Below are positions 1 to 9,948 of a stretch of DNA of 64,000 nt, piece after piece. This stretch comes from Bettongia penicillata ogilbyi (lineage: Eukaryota; Chordata; Mammalia; Diprotodontia; Potoroidae): assembly GCA_023548195.1 (NCBI GenBank), contig JAJHZJ010000415.1, forward strand, positions 806,001 through 870,000, read 5' to 3'. How positions within the stretch are numbered: position 1 is the first letter of the stretch; every line of letters begins with the position of its first letter. Below the pieces are notes generated by a model, which searched no databases, was not told where the DNA came from, and saw nothing but the letters and a program-made list of their open reading frames with translations. Both the position numbers and the translations under genes were made by a program.

Positions 1-207
1 TGTGAAGAAAAACAAGAAAACTAAATAATGCAGGAAAATGTTATTTTAAAAGGATTCAAAGTTGCTTCCAACAACTGATTCCTATTTGTTTTTATGTCAC
101 GGAGATGTACGAATTCCGTTGGGTGTGGGAGGAGAGAAATGAGATTTCTGTCCAATGATCAATTCATGTTTGATAACTATGAGCCGTAGCAGACAGGTGA
201 TAATTCA

Positions 208-437
208 TTGTTATTGTTTAGTCAAATCTGATTCTTGGTGACCCCATTGGCAGTTTTCTTGGCAAAGATACTGGAGAGGTTTGCCATTTCTTTCTCCAAA
301 TCATTTTACAGATTAGCAAAGTGAGGCAAACAGCATTAAATGACTTGCACAGAGTCACAGAGCTAATAAGTATCAGAGGCTGGATTTGACCTCAGATATT
401 CCTGGCTCTAGGTCTACTGAGCCACACAACTGCCTAT
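208..437 (-). mobile_element. Mar-1-type CORE-SINE
   Basis: Read on the minus strand this has a tRNA/CORE part (ggatttgaactc-like box, then tgtgaccc...cacttaa-like core) followed by a tail that matches the 3' end of RTE/BovB LINEs (ttctccaaatc, gccaagaaaac, ggggtcacc). The + strand begins with the reversed tail at ttgttattgttt and ends with the reversed head. CORE-SINEs with a BovB-like tail are known in marsupials as Mar-1. The copy is near full length and diverged. Confidence 0.8.
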
Positions 438-844
438 ATTCATATTTTGGCCACAAATAAATCTGCAGCAACTAAGTTAAAGGAGAATATATTATAGGGG
501 CCGATGAAGGATTTGGTATCCAAAGACAAGATGAAAACTCAGTTCATTGGCTATTTGGCTGTTTTGCCTTATAGCATTCATAAGAAATGAAAATATGATG
601 TACTTCTCTATACTCTGTAGAGCCTCAAAAACCCTTTCATCTTGTAGCATCACTTCAGCCCTGGAATTCATATTTGAGAAGTGCTTTGCAGCCCCTCTCT
701 CTGCTTGGATGACCCCTTAAATAAGAACCTTCATGTAAGAAGAGCACCCAGGTAAGCCTTCTCTTCATCTCTTACCAGGCTACATGCACTCAGTCCTCCT
801 TTATCATGCCAGAGGGCTATGTATCTTCTTTCCCTACCTTGTCT
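438..844. other. unassigned intergenic DNA
   Basis: No open frame or repeat is recognised here. The sequence is AT-rich with no obvious internal repeats. Confidence 0.5.
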
Positions 845-975
845 TCACCTTTCAGCTTCCTGAATGGAATGTAAACTGCTTGAGGACAGATGCTATCTTT
901 GTTCGAATTTAAATTCCCAGCACTTTGAGGTGTCTGCCACCTAGGAAGGGCATAAATGAATTTTGACTAACTAGT
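845..975 (+). mobile_element. L2 LINE 3'-end fragment
   Basis: Shows the diagnostic L2 3'-UTR order: a gaatgtaaactgcttgagg block, then ttcccagcac, then a degenerate terminal gcataaatgaa stretch. Old and diverged; only the last ~130 bp are present. Confidence 0.65.
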
Positions 976-2600
976 TTAGGATCAAGAAATTAAGAGAAAC
1001 AAAAAGCTTGTAGATTACTCCATAGTTTCATGCCCGTATAGCATGAGGCCTTTGTTCAAGAAGAAAGAGGGAAAAAAAGGAAGATGGGGTATTTGTGGAA
1101 TGAGAAGGAGGAAGTCCTCAAGAGATCTCCACCTTGCTACTGTCTGCTGTCACATTGAATTAATAGGACAGTGCAGGTCCAATAAGAAGGGAATTCTTGT
1201 TCAGGTGTCCCCAAACTATAGTTTAACTTCCAGGGAGAGAAGGTTACTGATAAAGTAATACTCGGAATCATAGTAGGGGAGTTTTTAAGTAGACTGTGAA
1301 AAAGAGAAACTCCCTGTAATGTCAAAAGCTTGCCCTAGACGCAACCCCAACAATCATTTCCCTCTTTAGGGGTTCTATTTTAATGTTTTTCAAGTATTTC
1401 CAGATGTGTTTATGGGCTTATGAAAATCCTTTGTATCTTCTTCATCTTCTGTGTAATGAAAGAAAATCTGTCTCATTTATAAAAAAAAGGGAAAAGTGAA
1501 TCAAACAATCATAGGTTATGAAAGCAACCTCAATGAACATACATTTGAACACATCACCAGTGCTTCTCTAGCTAGTAGAATGAATGAAACTGAAGGAGAT
1601 CTATATCACAAAAAAGTTAAGATAGTACCCTACCCACCCCCCACTCCCAATTCCGTGGATATAGGCCAAAGAGATGGGAATTCTAGAAGGAAGAAACTGC
1701 ATCTGAGCTGACAGTCAGCTGGGAGAAGTAGAGAGCAGTAGCAGCTCAATGAGGAAGCCCTAACAGAGCGAGTCAGGCTATGTGTGTGCTGCTCCATGTG
1801 TGCTTCCCAGCAAAGTGACTTTTTTACATCTCTTCCATGGCCATCTTTTCTCCCCAGATGTTTGCAGCTTCACATCTGTTCTGCAGGTATGCATGTTCCC
1901 TAACCCCCTTCCATCAATGGTTGTATAGTGAAAAAGGAAGAGTATGCCCATTTGTGTGTAAAGGGAATATTTTGTCTCCTTTGTTTTTTTATACTATTAA
2001 CTAATCATCTTTTACTTTGAGCTAATATGCCTTTCACTTGGCCTAGAAAAAGAACCAGATTTGTGGGAACTCAAAAAAAAAATATGTTTTTGAGATTCTG
2101 TTAACTCTGAAATTACCTTAAAACTGTTGTAGCTTTCTAAAATCCTACAAGTGTGAGTTTTTTGTACATTAAAAGTAGCCATAACTACATTAAAGTTGGA
2201 ATTTCTTCTTAAAATTAAGTGCCTTTTACAATTCTCTGTTCCTTTTTCTATCATTCCTTTATTGTGAAATTGGAGGTGTAAGAGGACCAGACAGGAAAAT
2301 GAGGTACTTTTTGTACTTATCAGTTTTATGGGATGCCATGAGATGCCATGAGATGCCAGAGTGTGTATATCCTGGTGGCCAAAATTCTGATCATAAGCTT
2401 CTCTCCAGTGTTGACCCTAAGACAGCATAAATAGTCTGTCACTGAGACTTAAAAACACATGTTTTTTCAGGTTGGTAAGACCTCCTAGATTGTGTTTTGC
2501 TGTAGTCTTTGACATGCCACCTTCATCATACAATGAGGTATCAAAGTAAGATTTTGTGGAAGGAATATGCATGGATGCATGAGAACATGTATACCTATAC
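976..2600. other. unassigned intergenic DNA
   Basis: No gene or repeat family is recognised in about 1.6 kb. Small ORFs here have no coding features. A short imperfect tandem of atgccatgag lies at 2332-2357. Confidence 0.5.
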
Positions 2601-2611
2601 ACACTATGGTT

Positions 2612-2667
2612 TTATACACATATATGTGTGAGTATACATACATACACATATATATATACACACAGAG
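2612..2667. repeat. AT/AC-rich simple repeat
   Basis: Alternating purine-pyrimidine tract built from acac, atat and gtgt steps, just outside the probable LTR that starts near 2678. Confidence 0.8.
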
Positions 2668-2677
2668 AGACTAAAAT

Positions 2678-3286
2678 TGTCCCATCTACAACAAAAGAGA
2701 CTGAGTTAGAGCTCCAACCCAATGATACTTTATTAAAGGGTCCATTGTCCCCTCTAATGAAGTAGAACTCAGATCTTCCCCATGATCTGAGATGTCCCCT
2801 TCTTCCAGCGCCTTATTTTTATAAAGTTTCATACAAGATTTGATACCTGAACATTCCAAAGAGGTTATACAAGTACAGAATCCCATTGGTTGATGGATCT
2901 TGTTTTACAGGCCAAAAAATGATGCACCAGCTGGAAATGGTATGTCAGTAGGGGGCGGTCTTGTGTTGGGTGAAGTATGTGACATTTCCTCTAAGTGGTC
3001 ATAAGATGGTCACTTGCTCATGTTGGACAAGACAGAATGGTCTGGAGGAACAAACATAAATTAGAGGACTTTCCATGTCATTGATCACTTCTGTCCTGCT
3101 GGGCTTGACCAGTCTAACAAGGAAAAGCAAGGGTGGAGGGCTTCTAGTTAGCTTCCTATGATTAAGTAACTGACATTAAAATTTGCTGGTCACAAATTTG
3201 GGGTCTGTTATGCAGGATTTATAATCACTACCCCTAGGGAATTATATCAAATTGAGTAATACTGATTGGAATTGAGTAGGGGTCCA
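2678..3286 (-). mobile_element. probable solo LTR of an endogenous retrovirus
   Basis: On the minus strand there is a TATA box (actttataaaaataagg, near 2812-2828), a polyadenylation signal aataaa about 90 bp downstream (near 2733), and a short U5-like stretch ending in gatgggaca. Ends compatible with TG...CA can be placed at 2678 and 3286, but no clear target-site duplication is visible, so both boundaries are uncertain. No internal retroviral sequence flanks it. Confidence 0.5.
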
Positions 3287-3297
3287 AATGAATTATA

Positions 3298-3398
3298 TTT
3301 CTCTCTCTTTCTGTCTCTCTCTCTGTCTCTGTCTCTGTCTCTGTCTCTCTGTCTCTCTCTCTCTCACACACACATACATACATACACACACATATATG
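3298..3398. repeat. (CTCTGT)n/(CA)n compound microsatellite
   Basis: A run of ctct/gtct units passes into cacaca and cataca units. Two overlapping 60-75 aa open frames in it are products of the repeat, not genes. Confidence 0.9.
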
Positions 3399-4056
3399 CC
3401 TATAATGTTCTTAACATACCATCATTTGTGCTGCTTTGGAAATATATTTTATTGCTATATACATAATACATTGCCTGTGTATCTTTTCTTCTGCTTTTTT
3501 TTCACTCTATAAAACAGATTATTGTCTCCTAAAATGCTACTTCTTTTTCACCTATAACCATAATCCTTTGTGGCATCATAATCAGTTGTTATGAAAAATT
3601 ATAAAAATGTCAAAGAAAGGGTTAGGACTTCAGGTGAAGAATAATCAGTCAACATTCTGAATAATGAAACACAAGGGCAAAGAACGGGCTGAGCATGACC
3701 ATTCAGGGAGTTCTAAGTAAACTACTTGACTGATTTCCTTGATACATCAGCAGGTCCTTAAAGTTCACCAATTATTTTCCAGCTCATATTTTTTGGTATT
3801 CATTTTTCATACACACTAAACACCTTTTTATAATCTTTATTCTTATTTTTAGGAGTACAGTAAACAAAGTGATTCCATTAAAAAGATATGTCTTTAATTC
3901 TTTAAGAAATGTATATTCTTATCTTGCTCTAAAAGGTACATATAAATAAAAATACTGCTATAGCATATCATTTTATAAATAGAATTTGTAGTGTATTTCA
4001 TGTATGAATATTCAAATACACCATATTAATGTATTATTAACAAAAAAAAAAATAAA
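3399..4056. other. unassigned intergenic DNA
   Basis: AT-rich, no recognised repeat or coding potential. Confidence 0.5.
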
Positions 4057-4058
4057 AG

Positions 4059-4263
4059 TAGCTAGAATTTACATAGGGCTTCAAGATTTGTAAAGTGCTT
4101 TATAATATGTTTTATTGTTTGGTCCTACATGTGAAGGAAGTGCTATTATCATTTCCATTTTACAGCCGAACAAGCTGAGACTGAGTGAAGGTAAAATCTG
4201 TTCCAGGTTTGCACAGCTACTAAGTCTAAGGCCTGACACTACTTCAGATCTACCTGATTTGAA
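4059..4263 (-). mobile_element. MIR/THER1 SINE
   Basis: Reversed MIR: it begins with the L2-like tail (gctagaatttacatagg, gtaaagtgctttata), followed by cattttaca and the reversed CORE (gcacagctactaagt) and head. A 108-codon minus-strand frame across this and the next SINE (4081-4407) is fortuitous. Confidence 0.8.
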
Positions 4264-4284
4264 GTGAAATACTGTATCTAATAG

Positions 4285-4540
4285 TAAGGTAGATGGTGCT
4301 ATGGAGACAGTGCTGAACCTAAAGATAAGACCGAAGACTGAATTCCAATCCAGCCCCAAATAAATAGAAGCTATGTGATCCTGGGCATTCTGATTCAGTT
4401 TCGCCATCTATAAAATTGGGATAATCATAACATCTCCCTCCCTAAGAATAAAATGAGGTATTTTAAAATGTTTTGCAAACTTTAAAGCACTTTGTAAATG
4501 TTAGTGATGATGATGATATCATTAGAAGCACTATTAGGTG
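4285..4540 (+). mobile_element. MIR/THER1 SINE
   Basis: Forward MIR: tRNA-like head (ggtagatggtgctatgg), CORE (tgtgatcctgggca, cagtttcgccatctataaaa) and L2-like tail (gcaaactttaaagcacttt). It lies directly after a MIR in the opposite orientation, so 4059-4540 is a tail-out inverted pair. Confidence 0.8.
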
Positions 4541-4867
4541 CGCTAATGTTTATATGTTTATGGTTTGACAAAATGTCAACACCAACTACTTAATCAAGAC
4601 CCTCTGTCTACATATGTAAACATTCCTGATGAAAAATGTGAAACTTGTGAAATTCAAGCATAAATATAAAATGTATTTATACTTATTTATTGCCCTAAAT
4701 CACAGTCAAAACTCTTCAGATAGATAAAAAAAAATTAGCTCTGGATATATATGCACATAGTATACTTCAAAAATTTGTACATTGTACTGCCCCTAAAGTA
4801 GAGTATGGTGATCAGTCATTGACAATGGCATACATACATTTAAAATAACAAAGAGTAATCCTTCCTA

Positions 4868-4995
4868 ACATTCAACAAATATTTGTTGAGCACTTACCAT
4901 GTTCCAGCCACTGTACAGTGATATTGGAGGCTCAAAGATAGAAGTGAGATCTTTTTCTCTCCTTGAGGAGCTTACATTTCAATGGATTAATTGCA
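4868..4995 (-). mobile_element. L2 LINE 3'-end fragment
   Basis: Reverse complement of the L2 terminus: attcaacaaatatttgttg, then the reversed 'cagtgcctggcacat' block in degenerate form, then ccttgaggagcttacatt. Confidence 0.75.
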
Positions 4996-5776
4996 GAGAG
5001 AAACGAGATTTGTAAGATTGTGTTGTTTTTTTTGTTTGTTTATGAACTTTGTTTTAGAATTATTTAAAAGGTTCTGTGTATCTCTGATATGGATGGTCCA
5101 TTCAGTGATTCAGGTGGCAACCCATTTTGTGAGATTCTAGTACATCTCCTTTAAAACCTTGGCCACCGAAGGTTGACTCACCTTGGATGGCTTCCTTCTG
5201 AGTGTACTAGTGAAATATATGAGCTTTCCATATTTTCCCTCATTTTCCCACATGACTAGGCCATCTTGTTTCCTCATGAATTTCTTTGCAGATATTCATT
5301 ACTCTGATTCTCCTTGACAATTTGTAATAATGACAAATTATTTATTACATATGTAATTGATAATCATGTTTTGCATAGAATCTTTTAGCATATTGTTTTA
5401 TTCTTTGTCCCTTGTAAAACTCTCTGGTTTAAAGAAAACTCTTCCTGGATATATTCTCTTACCAGAGTTTTTGTGAAATTATTCTTTCTGGTTTCTCAAA
5501 ACTAACAATCTTAACAATACAATTACAAATAATTACTCATTTTTGGTGCATTTTAAAATATTAATATAATCATAGAATATGATCTGTCAATGATTCTAAT
5601 GCTTTTGAGTAAAGATTTACATAAGAACAAGTTAATAGATTTCAAGGGCTAATATCAACTTGACTTCCTACTACTACTATTAAGGGTTGAAATTTTCTTT
5701 ATCTCTAAGTGGTCTTTACAAGTGGTCAAAATTCCATATGTATAGCTTAGAAGGGGCAAATTATTCCAAGTTCATT
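4996..5776. other. unassigned AT-rich intergenic DNA
   Basis: No recognised repeat or gene; several short homopolymer A/T runs. Confidence 0.5.
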
Positions 5777-6539
5777 TGTGGCAATGATGGGGTGCTTGGG
5801 TGCATGTATTTGGGCCCCAATTCTAAAATCACATTTCTCTTTAAAAATCACATTTCTTCCTAGCCTCAAAATACTGTCTCAAGCAATTTCTCCCTCAAGG
5901 ACACAGGCTGCCCTAGCAACAACCGTTATCTCCCTTCCTGCTATAGTAGCCAGCTGCACCTATAGAATTTATCACTTAGAGCCAGCTGCATACTGACTGA
6001 AGTGGCTGTGTCCTGGGTCATAATGACAGTAACTACTCACCGACCAATCATGTGTATCCTATACTTAGACATACCTATACTCCCTTACATTTATCTTGTC
6101 TAAGGATGAGAACAACCTGGTTTTTCTGAGCCAGCCCTGATTGCTGGTTGACTTAGTGATGTTTCAGGCTTAAAACCACATCTCCAGGTAGCCCCCTTAT
6201 TGGCCTATTTCCCAATGAAGTCTGAGTAAATTATCTGTGCAGTAGATACCAAAAGTCATGTTCCTTTAAGAACTGTCCACTCCTTAACCACTCCCTAATC
6301 CCACCCCAAAACATCTAGCTAGCATATTTGGCACAAGCAATATTATAGCATATCCTATATAAACTTTCCTTGTACCCCTTTTAAGGTTGCTGGGTCCCTA
6401 AGAACTGTTGCCCACTGAGAAGCATAGTAAACCTTTACTTTGACTTCAACAATGCTTGAGTTCATGAATTCTTCTCCAGACAATCTGCCCCTGGTACACC
6501 CGTCTTTGTGGGTATCTCACACCACCTTTCCAGTCCTCA
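5777..6539 (+). mobile_element. solo LTR of an endogenous retrovirus (copy 1)
   Basis: About 763 bp that aligns along its whole length with the reverse complement of 8486-9253. It begins tgtggcaatg and ends ccagtcctca. LTR signals are in the expected order: CCAAT-type accaatcatg near 6041, TATA box tatataaac near 6356-6364, and a polyadenylation-like agtaaa near 6427, then U5. Flanking sequence shows no retroviral internal region, hence a solo LTR. A target-site duplication could not be resolved. The small ORF at 5778-5996 lies in the U3-like region and is not a gene. Confidence 0.8.
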
Positions 6540-6710
6540 TCAGTAACTTTTATAAAACTACTACTATTTTCAGCCCTCAGAAAAATATTCATTTATATTC
6601 ACCATGACTGTTAGGTAAAAGATATGTTTTTTCCAACAAAGAAAATTGGAACAGAAGGAACACCTTTCAGACATTTCCTAAGAAGGTACCAGATGCATAG
6701 TAAAATATTT

Positions 6711-6942
6711 TTGTTATTGTTAAGCTGTGCCTGACTCTTCATGCACCCATTTGAGGTTTTCTTGGCAAGGATATTGGAGTGGTTTGCTATTTCCTTCTCC
6801 AGCTCATTTTACAGATAAGAAAGCTGAGGCAAACAAGGTTAGATGACTTTCTCAGGATCATACAGTTAGTTAAATGTCTGAGAACAAATTTGAAGTCAAG
6901 TCTTCCTGACTCCAGGCCTGGCACTCTATCTCCTGTGCCACT
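6711..6942 (-). mobile_element. Mar-1-type CORE-SINE
   Basis: Same architecture as 208-437: reversed BovB/RTE-like tail (ttgttattgtt, gcctgactcttcatg, gttttcttggcaagg, ccttctccagctcatttta), then reversed CORE and head (gtcttcctgactccagg). Followed by a C9 run. Confidence 0.85.
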
Positions 6943-6969
6943 TAAATAATTCCCCCCCCCAACCCCACC

Positions 6970-7072
6970 AGAGGACATTTATTTTAATCATCTAATTTTC
7001 AGATGAGGAAATTAATATAGAAAGATGAAGAGATTTGTCCAAGGTCACAAAAAGTCATGGCAGAGATAGTTT
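6970..7072 (-). mobile_element. MIR fragment
   Basis: Reversed MIR core: tttcagatgaggaaatt followed by gatttgtccaaggtcac. The remainder of the SINE is lost. Confidence 0.6.
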
Positions 7073-7439
7073 GATAAGGATAGATTCAAAATAATGTACG
7101 GAGAAATTTTGGTAGTTCTGATTTTTTTTTATATGGGATAGAGTATTATTAAAAAGACTCATAAGTATTGCAAAAAAAAAACCCTATAAAATGAGATTTC
7201 CAAAAACTGTGTTTTATGTACCAATGTGCCAAAATTCCTAATTTGTTCCTCATTTCAACAAATGTATTGGTACTATACTTTCCAGGATACAACAATTTAT
7301 AATTCAATTCAATTAACCAAGGTTATTTTTTCACTCTTAGCAAACTTTTGTAGGAAAAACATGTTACATATCCTATTTTGTAGTCCAGATCCTTTCATTT
7401 GGATTAATTGTAATGTCTTCCTAATTAATTTCCCTGTCT
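7073..7439. other. unassigned AT-rich intergenic DNA
   Basis: No repeat or gene recognised. Confidence 0.45.
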
Positions 7440-7645
7440 TTTCACCCTATCCTTTTTAACCAATCTGCTACCTGCCTTCCAAAGGGCTATTGCTAAAGCA
7501 CAGATATGTTACTTTTCTACTTGATAAAATCTGATTCCTCACTATTATTTCTTGGTTAAAAACAAGCAAACAGATGAAACACCCACCTCCTTTACTTGAC
7601 ATTTAAAATCCTCAGCAGCTTAAATCCAACTTTAAAAACAATAAA
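7440..7645 (+). mobile_element. L2 LINE fragment (3' UTR, upstream part)
   Basis: Pyrimidine-rich L2 3'-region: ccaatctgctacctgcc, then ttgctaaagcacagat, then ggttaaaaac and catttaaaatcctcagcag. It probably belongs to the same L2 whose terminus continues at 8165-8482 and resumes after the LTR at 9260. Confidence 0.65.
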
Positions 7646-7751
7646 TTCAACAAAATTATCAGAATAATGTAAAGATTTCAATATAAAGAAAACATGAAAG
7701 AAGATGGCATAAGAAACTATGAATTTGTGTTGCAGGCTTTTTAAATGAAAT

Positions 7752-7912
7752 ATGTTCAATTGCTCTGCAGATAGAGCACCAGCCCTGGAGTCAGGAGGAC
7801 CTGCGTTCATTTACAAGCCATGTGACCTTACTACCCTCAGACACTTGCTAGCTATGTGACTCAGAGTAAGTCACTTAACCCTGACTACCCCCCCCCAAAA
7901 AAAAAAGTTCAG
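7752..7912 (+). mobile_element. tRNA-derived marsupial SINE
   Basis: Head cagatagagcaccagccctg, B-box region, repeated cagacacttgctagcta and a terminal gtcacttaaccctgact before C8 and A10 runs. The tRNA-type order is clear. The sequence gttcaat occurs on both sides and may be part of a target-site duplication. Confidence 0.75.
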
Positions 7913-8164
7913 TTCAATCATATAGCAATAAAACAGCTCCATTTATTATAAAGCTGCTCTATTTTTTTGTCTGTGAATATTTTATCTAGCAATACTAACT
8001 TCTGGCATATGCCTTTGAGGAGATCAACGAAACAAGCAAAGGACAACATACATTTTGTTTTAGTGAAAAACTGGAAAACAACTTTGCTTCCCAGGAGTAT
8101 TATACATTACATGGCTCCAAACATTCTTCAGTTTAGGACAACTAGTCTTGCTTCTGCGTGTAGA

Positions 8165-8479
8165 TAACCTAGACAACATTCATTTCTAGTCTTCATGTCT
8201 TTGCACAGGCTGTCCCCAGTGCTTAGAATTTACTCCATCCTCACTTCTACTTACAATCCGTAGCATGCTTGAAGTACCTCCTGGCACATGAGACTTTTCC
8301 TTGCTCCCACTCCTGATTGCTTAGGTCTCCTTCTGAATTACCACACAGTAATTTATATACATATGTGTACCCATGTTTATGCTTATATATAGCAATATGT
8401 ATTTGTGTGTATATAATTGCGTATGTGCATCTTATCACCTCTTGTAGAATGTAGGTTCCTTGAGGCATGATGAGGATGG
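8165..8479 (+). mobile_element. L2 LINE 3' end, interrupted by an LTR
   Basis: L2 3'-UTR landmarks: catgtctttgcacaggctg, cttgaagtacctcctggc, then gaatgtaggttccttgagg and gatggtttt. The matching continuation (cttcatattcatagcacc, ttataaatgcttgctgattg) is found only after the LTR at 9260-9335. Microsatellite-like tatg/gtgt sequence lies within it at 8340-8425. Confidence 0.75.
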
Positions 8480-8485
8480 TTTTGA
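8480..8485. repeat. probable target-site duplication, left copy
   Basis: The six bases ttttga occur immediately before the LTR here and immediately after it at 9254-9259. Because the host is a recognisable L2, the unoccupied site can be inferred as ggttttgacttc. Confidence 0.6.
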
Positions 8486-9253
8486 TGAAGGCTGGAAGGG
8501 GGGTTGTAAGACTCCCACAAAGTCTGATGTACCAGGGGCAGGTCATCTGGAGAAGAATTCCCAGGCTCAAGCATTGTTGAAGTCAAGGTAAAGATTTATT
8601 ATGCTTCTCAGTAGGCAACAGTTCTTAGGGAACCTGCAATCTTACTGGGGTACAGGGAAAGTTTATATAGGATGCTCTATAGCATTATGTGTGTCAAATA
8701 TGCTAACTAGGTGTTTTGGGGTGGGATTAGAGAGTAGTTAAGGAGTGACCAGCTCTTAAAGGAATATGCACTTTTGGTATCTACTGCGCAGGTATTTTAC
8801 TGAAATTTCATTGGGAAATAGCCCAAGGGGGGGCCTACCTGGAGGTGTGGTTTTAGGCCTGAAATGTCACTAAGTCAACCAGTGGTCAGGCCTGGCTCAG
8901 AAAACCAGCTTGTTTTCATCAATGTCTTGTTAGACAAGATAAATGTAAGGAAGTATAGGTATATCTAAGTCTAGAATACATACGATTGGTCAGTGAGTAG
9001 TAAATGTCATTATGATCCAGTGCACAACCAGTTCAGTCAGTATGCAGCTGACTCTAAGTTATAAATTCTATAGGTGCAACTGGCTACTATAGTAGGAAGG
9101 GAGATAACAGTTGTTGCCAGGGCAGCCTGTGTCCTTGAGGGAGAAACTGCTTGAGATAGTATTTTGTGACTGGGGAGAAATGTGACTTAAAGAGAAATGT
9201 GATTTTAGAATTGGGTCCCAAGTACATGCACCCAAGCACCCCATCAGTTTCAT
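8486..9253 (-). mobile_element. solo LTR of an endogenous retrovirus (copy 2)
   Basis: Reverse-orientation copy of the LTR at 5777-6539 with very similar length (768 versus 763 bp). On the minus strand it has a CCAAT-type box near 8983, tatataaac near 8660-8668 and a canonical aataaa near 8594-8600, where copy 1 has the weaker agtaaa. It lies inside an L2 and is flanked by a 6-bp ttttga repeat, as expected for retroviral integration. No internal region is present. Its insertion is younger than the L2. Confidence 0.85.
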
Positions 9254-9259
9254 TTTTGA
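9254..9259. repeat. probable target-site duplication, right copy
   Basis: ttttga, matching 8480-8485. Confidence 0.6.
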
Positions 9260-9335
9260 CTTCATATTCATAGCACCTGGTTGTAATTTGGTGTAATTTT
9301 ATAAATGCTTGCTGATTGGTTGAATGAGGAAATTG
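9260..9335 (+). mobile_element. L2 LINE terminus (continuation)
   Basis: Terminal L2 block: cttcatattcatagcacc followed by aaatgcttgctgattggttga. Joins 8165-8479 across the LTR. Confidence 0.75.
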
Positions 9336-9349
9336 AGCAAGAACACTGC

Positions 9350-9948
9350 CTATTTGTTCTGACTAGAGGGTTCTAAGAACTTGGAACTTATGGGGATATC
9401 CAACATTTTGAGGACAGCTGATCACTTGGAGTTGAATGATTTGAATGGGATTATAACCCTTGCTCCAAAGTCCATGTTTATGGGACTTTCTCCTCATTGA
9501 TGGAACTGAATGCCCTCCCTTGCCCTGCATGGGGGCAGGGAGTAGTTGGTGACAGACAGAGAGCTCTAGCATTCAACAGTCCTCTTTAGGAATCCTCAAA
9601 CTTCTAGTCTTCAATTACGGTTCTGAAAATACATGACAGGTGCCAGAAATCCCCATCATGCCCTATTCCCAGCTAGCTTCAGTAAAGATTTTGGGGAGTT
9701 TCCTTTCAGATAGGATCTATAACTCCTTTAGTTGAGGTGAGTTATCCCACTCCCACGGGAGAGCTCGGTCATTCTTTAGTGCCTGATATATATCCTGGGT
9801 ATACCTTATCTGATAACTCTGCAGCTATTAATTTGGATAAATGGGTGTTCTTTGCTATTCGCTTCTTTGTTTATTGTAGAATTCGTAGTAAGAAAAGGGT
9901 CTAGTTTTGGGGTCCACCTTCCCCCAATAATGATACAATAATTATCAG
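9350..9948 (+). mobile_element. possible LTR-like element
   Basis: The 3' part (ctgcagctattaatttgg, attcgcttctttgttta, tttggggtccaccttcccc) has the look of a U5 end of a marsupial ERV LTR. No clear TATA box or target-site duplication was found and the limits are guesses. Confidence 0.3.

Noticed and set aside
1858..1886. Possible 29-nt micro-exon with tctccccag acceptor and cag/gtatgc donor
   Set aside because: Such short matches to both splice signals are frequent by chance and no neighbouring exon is recognisable.
4081..4407. 108-codon minus-strand frame
   Set aside because: It lies across two MIR SINEs in opposite orientation and is an artefact of them.
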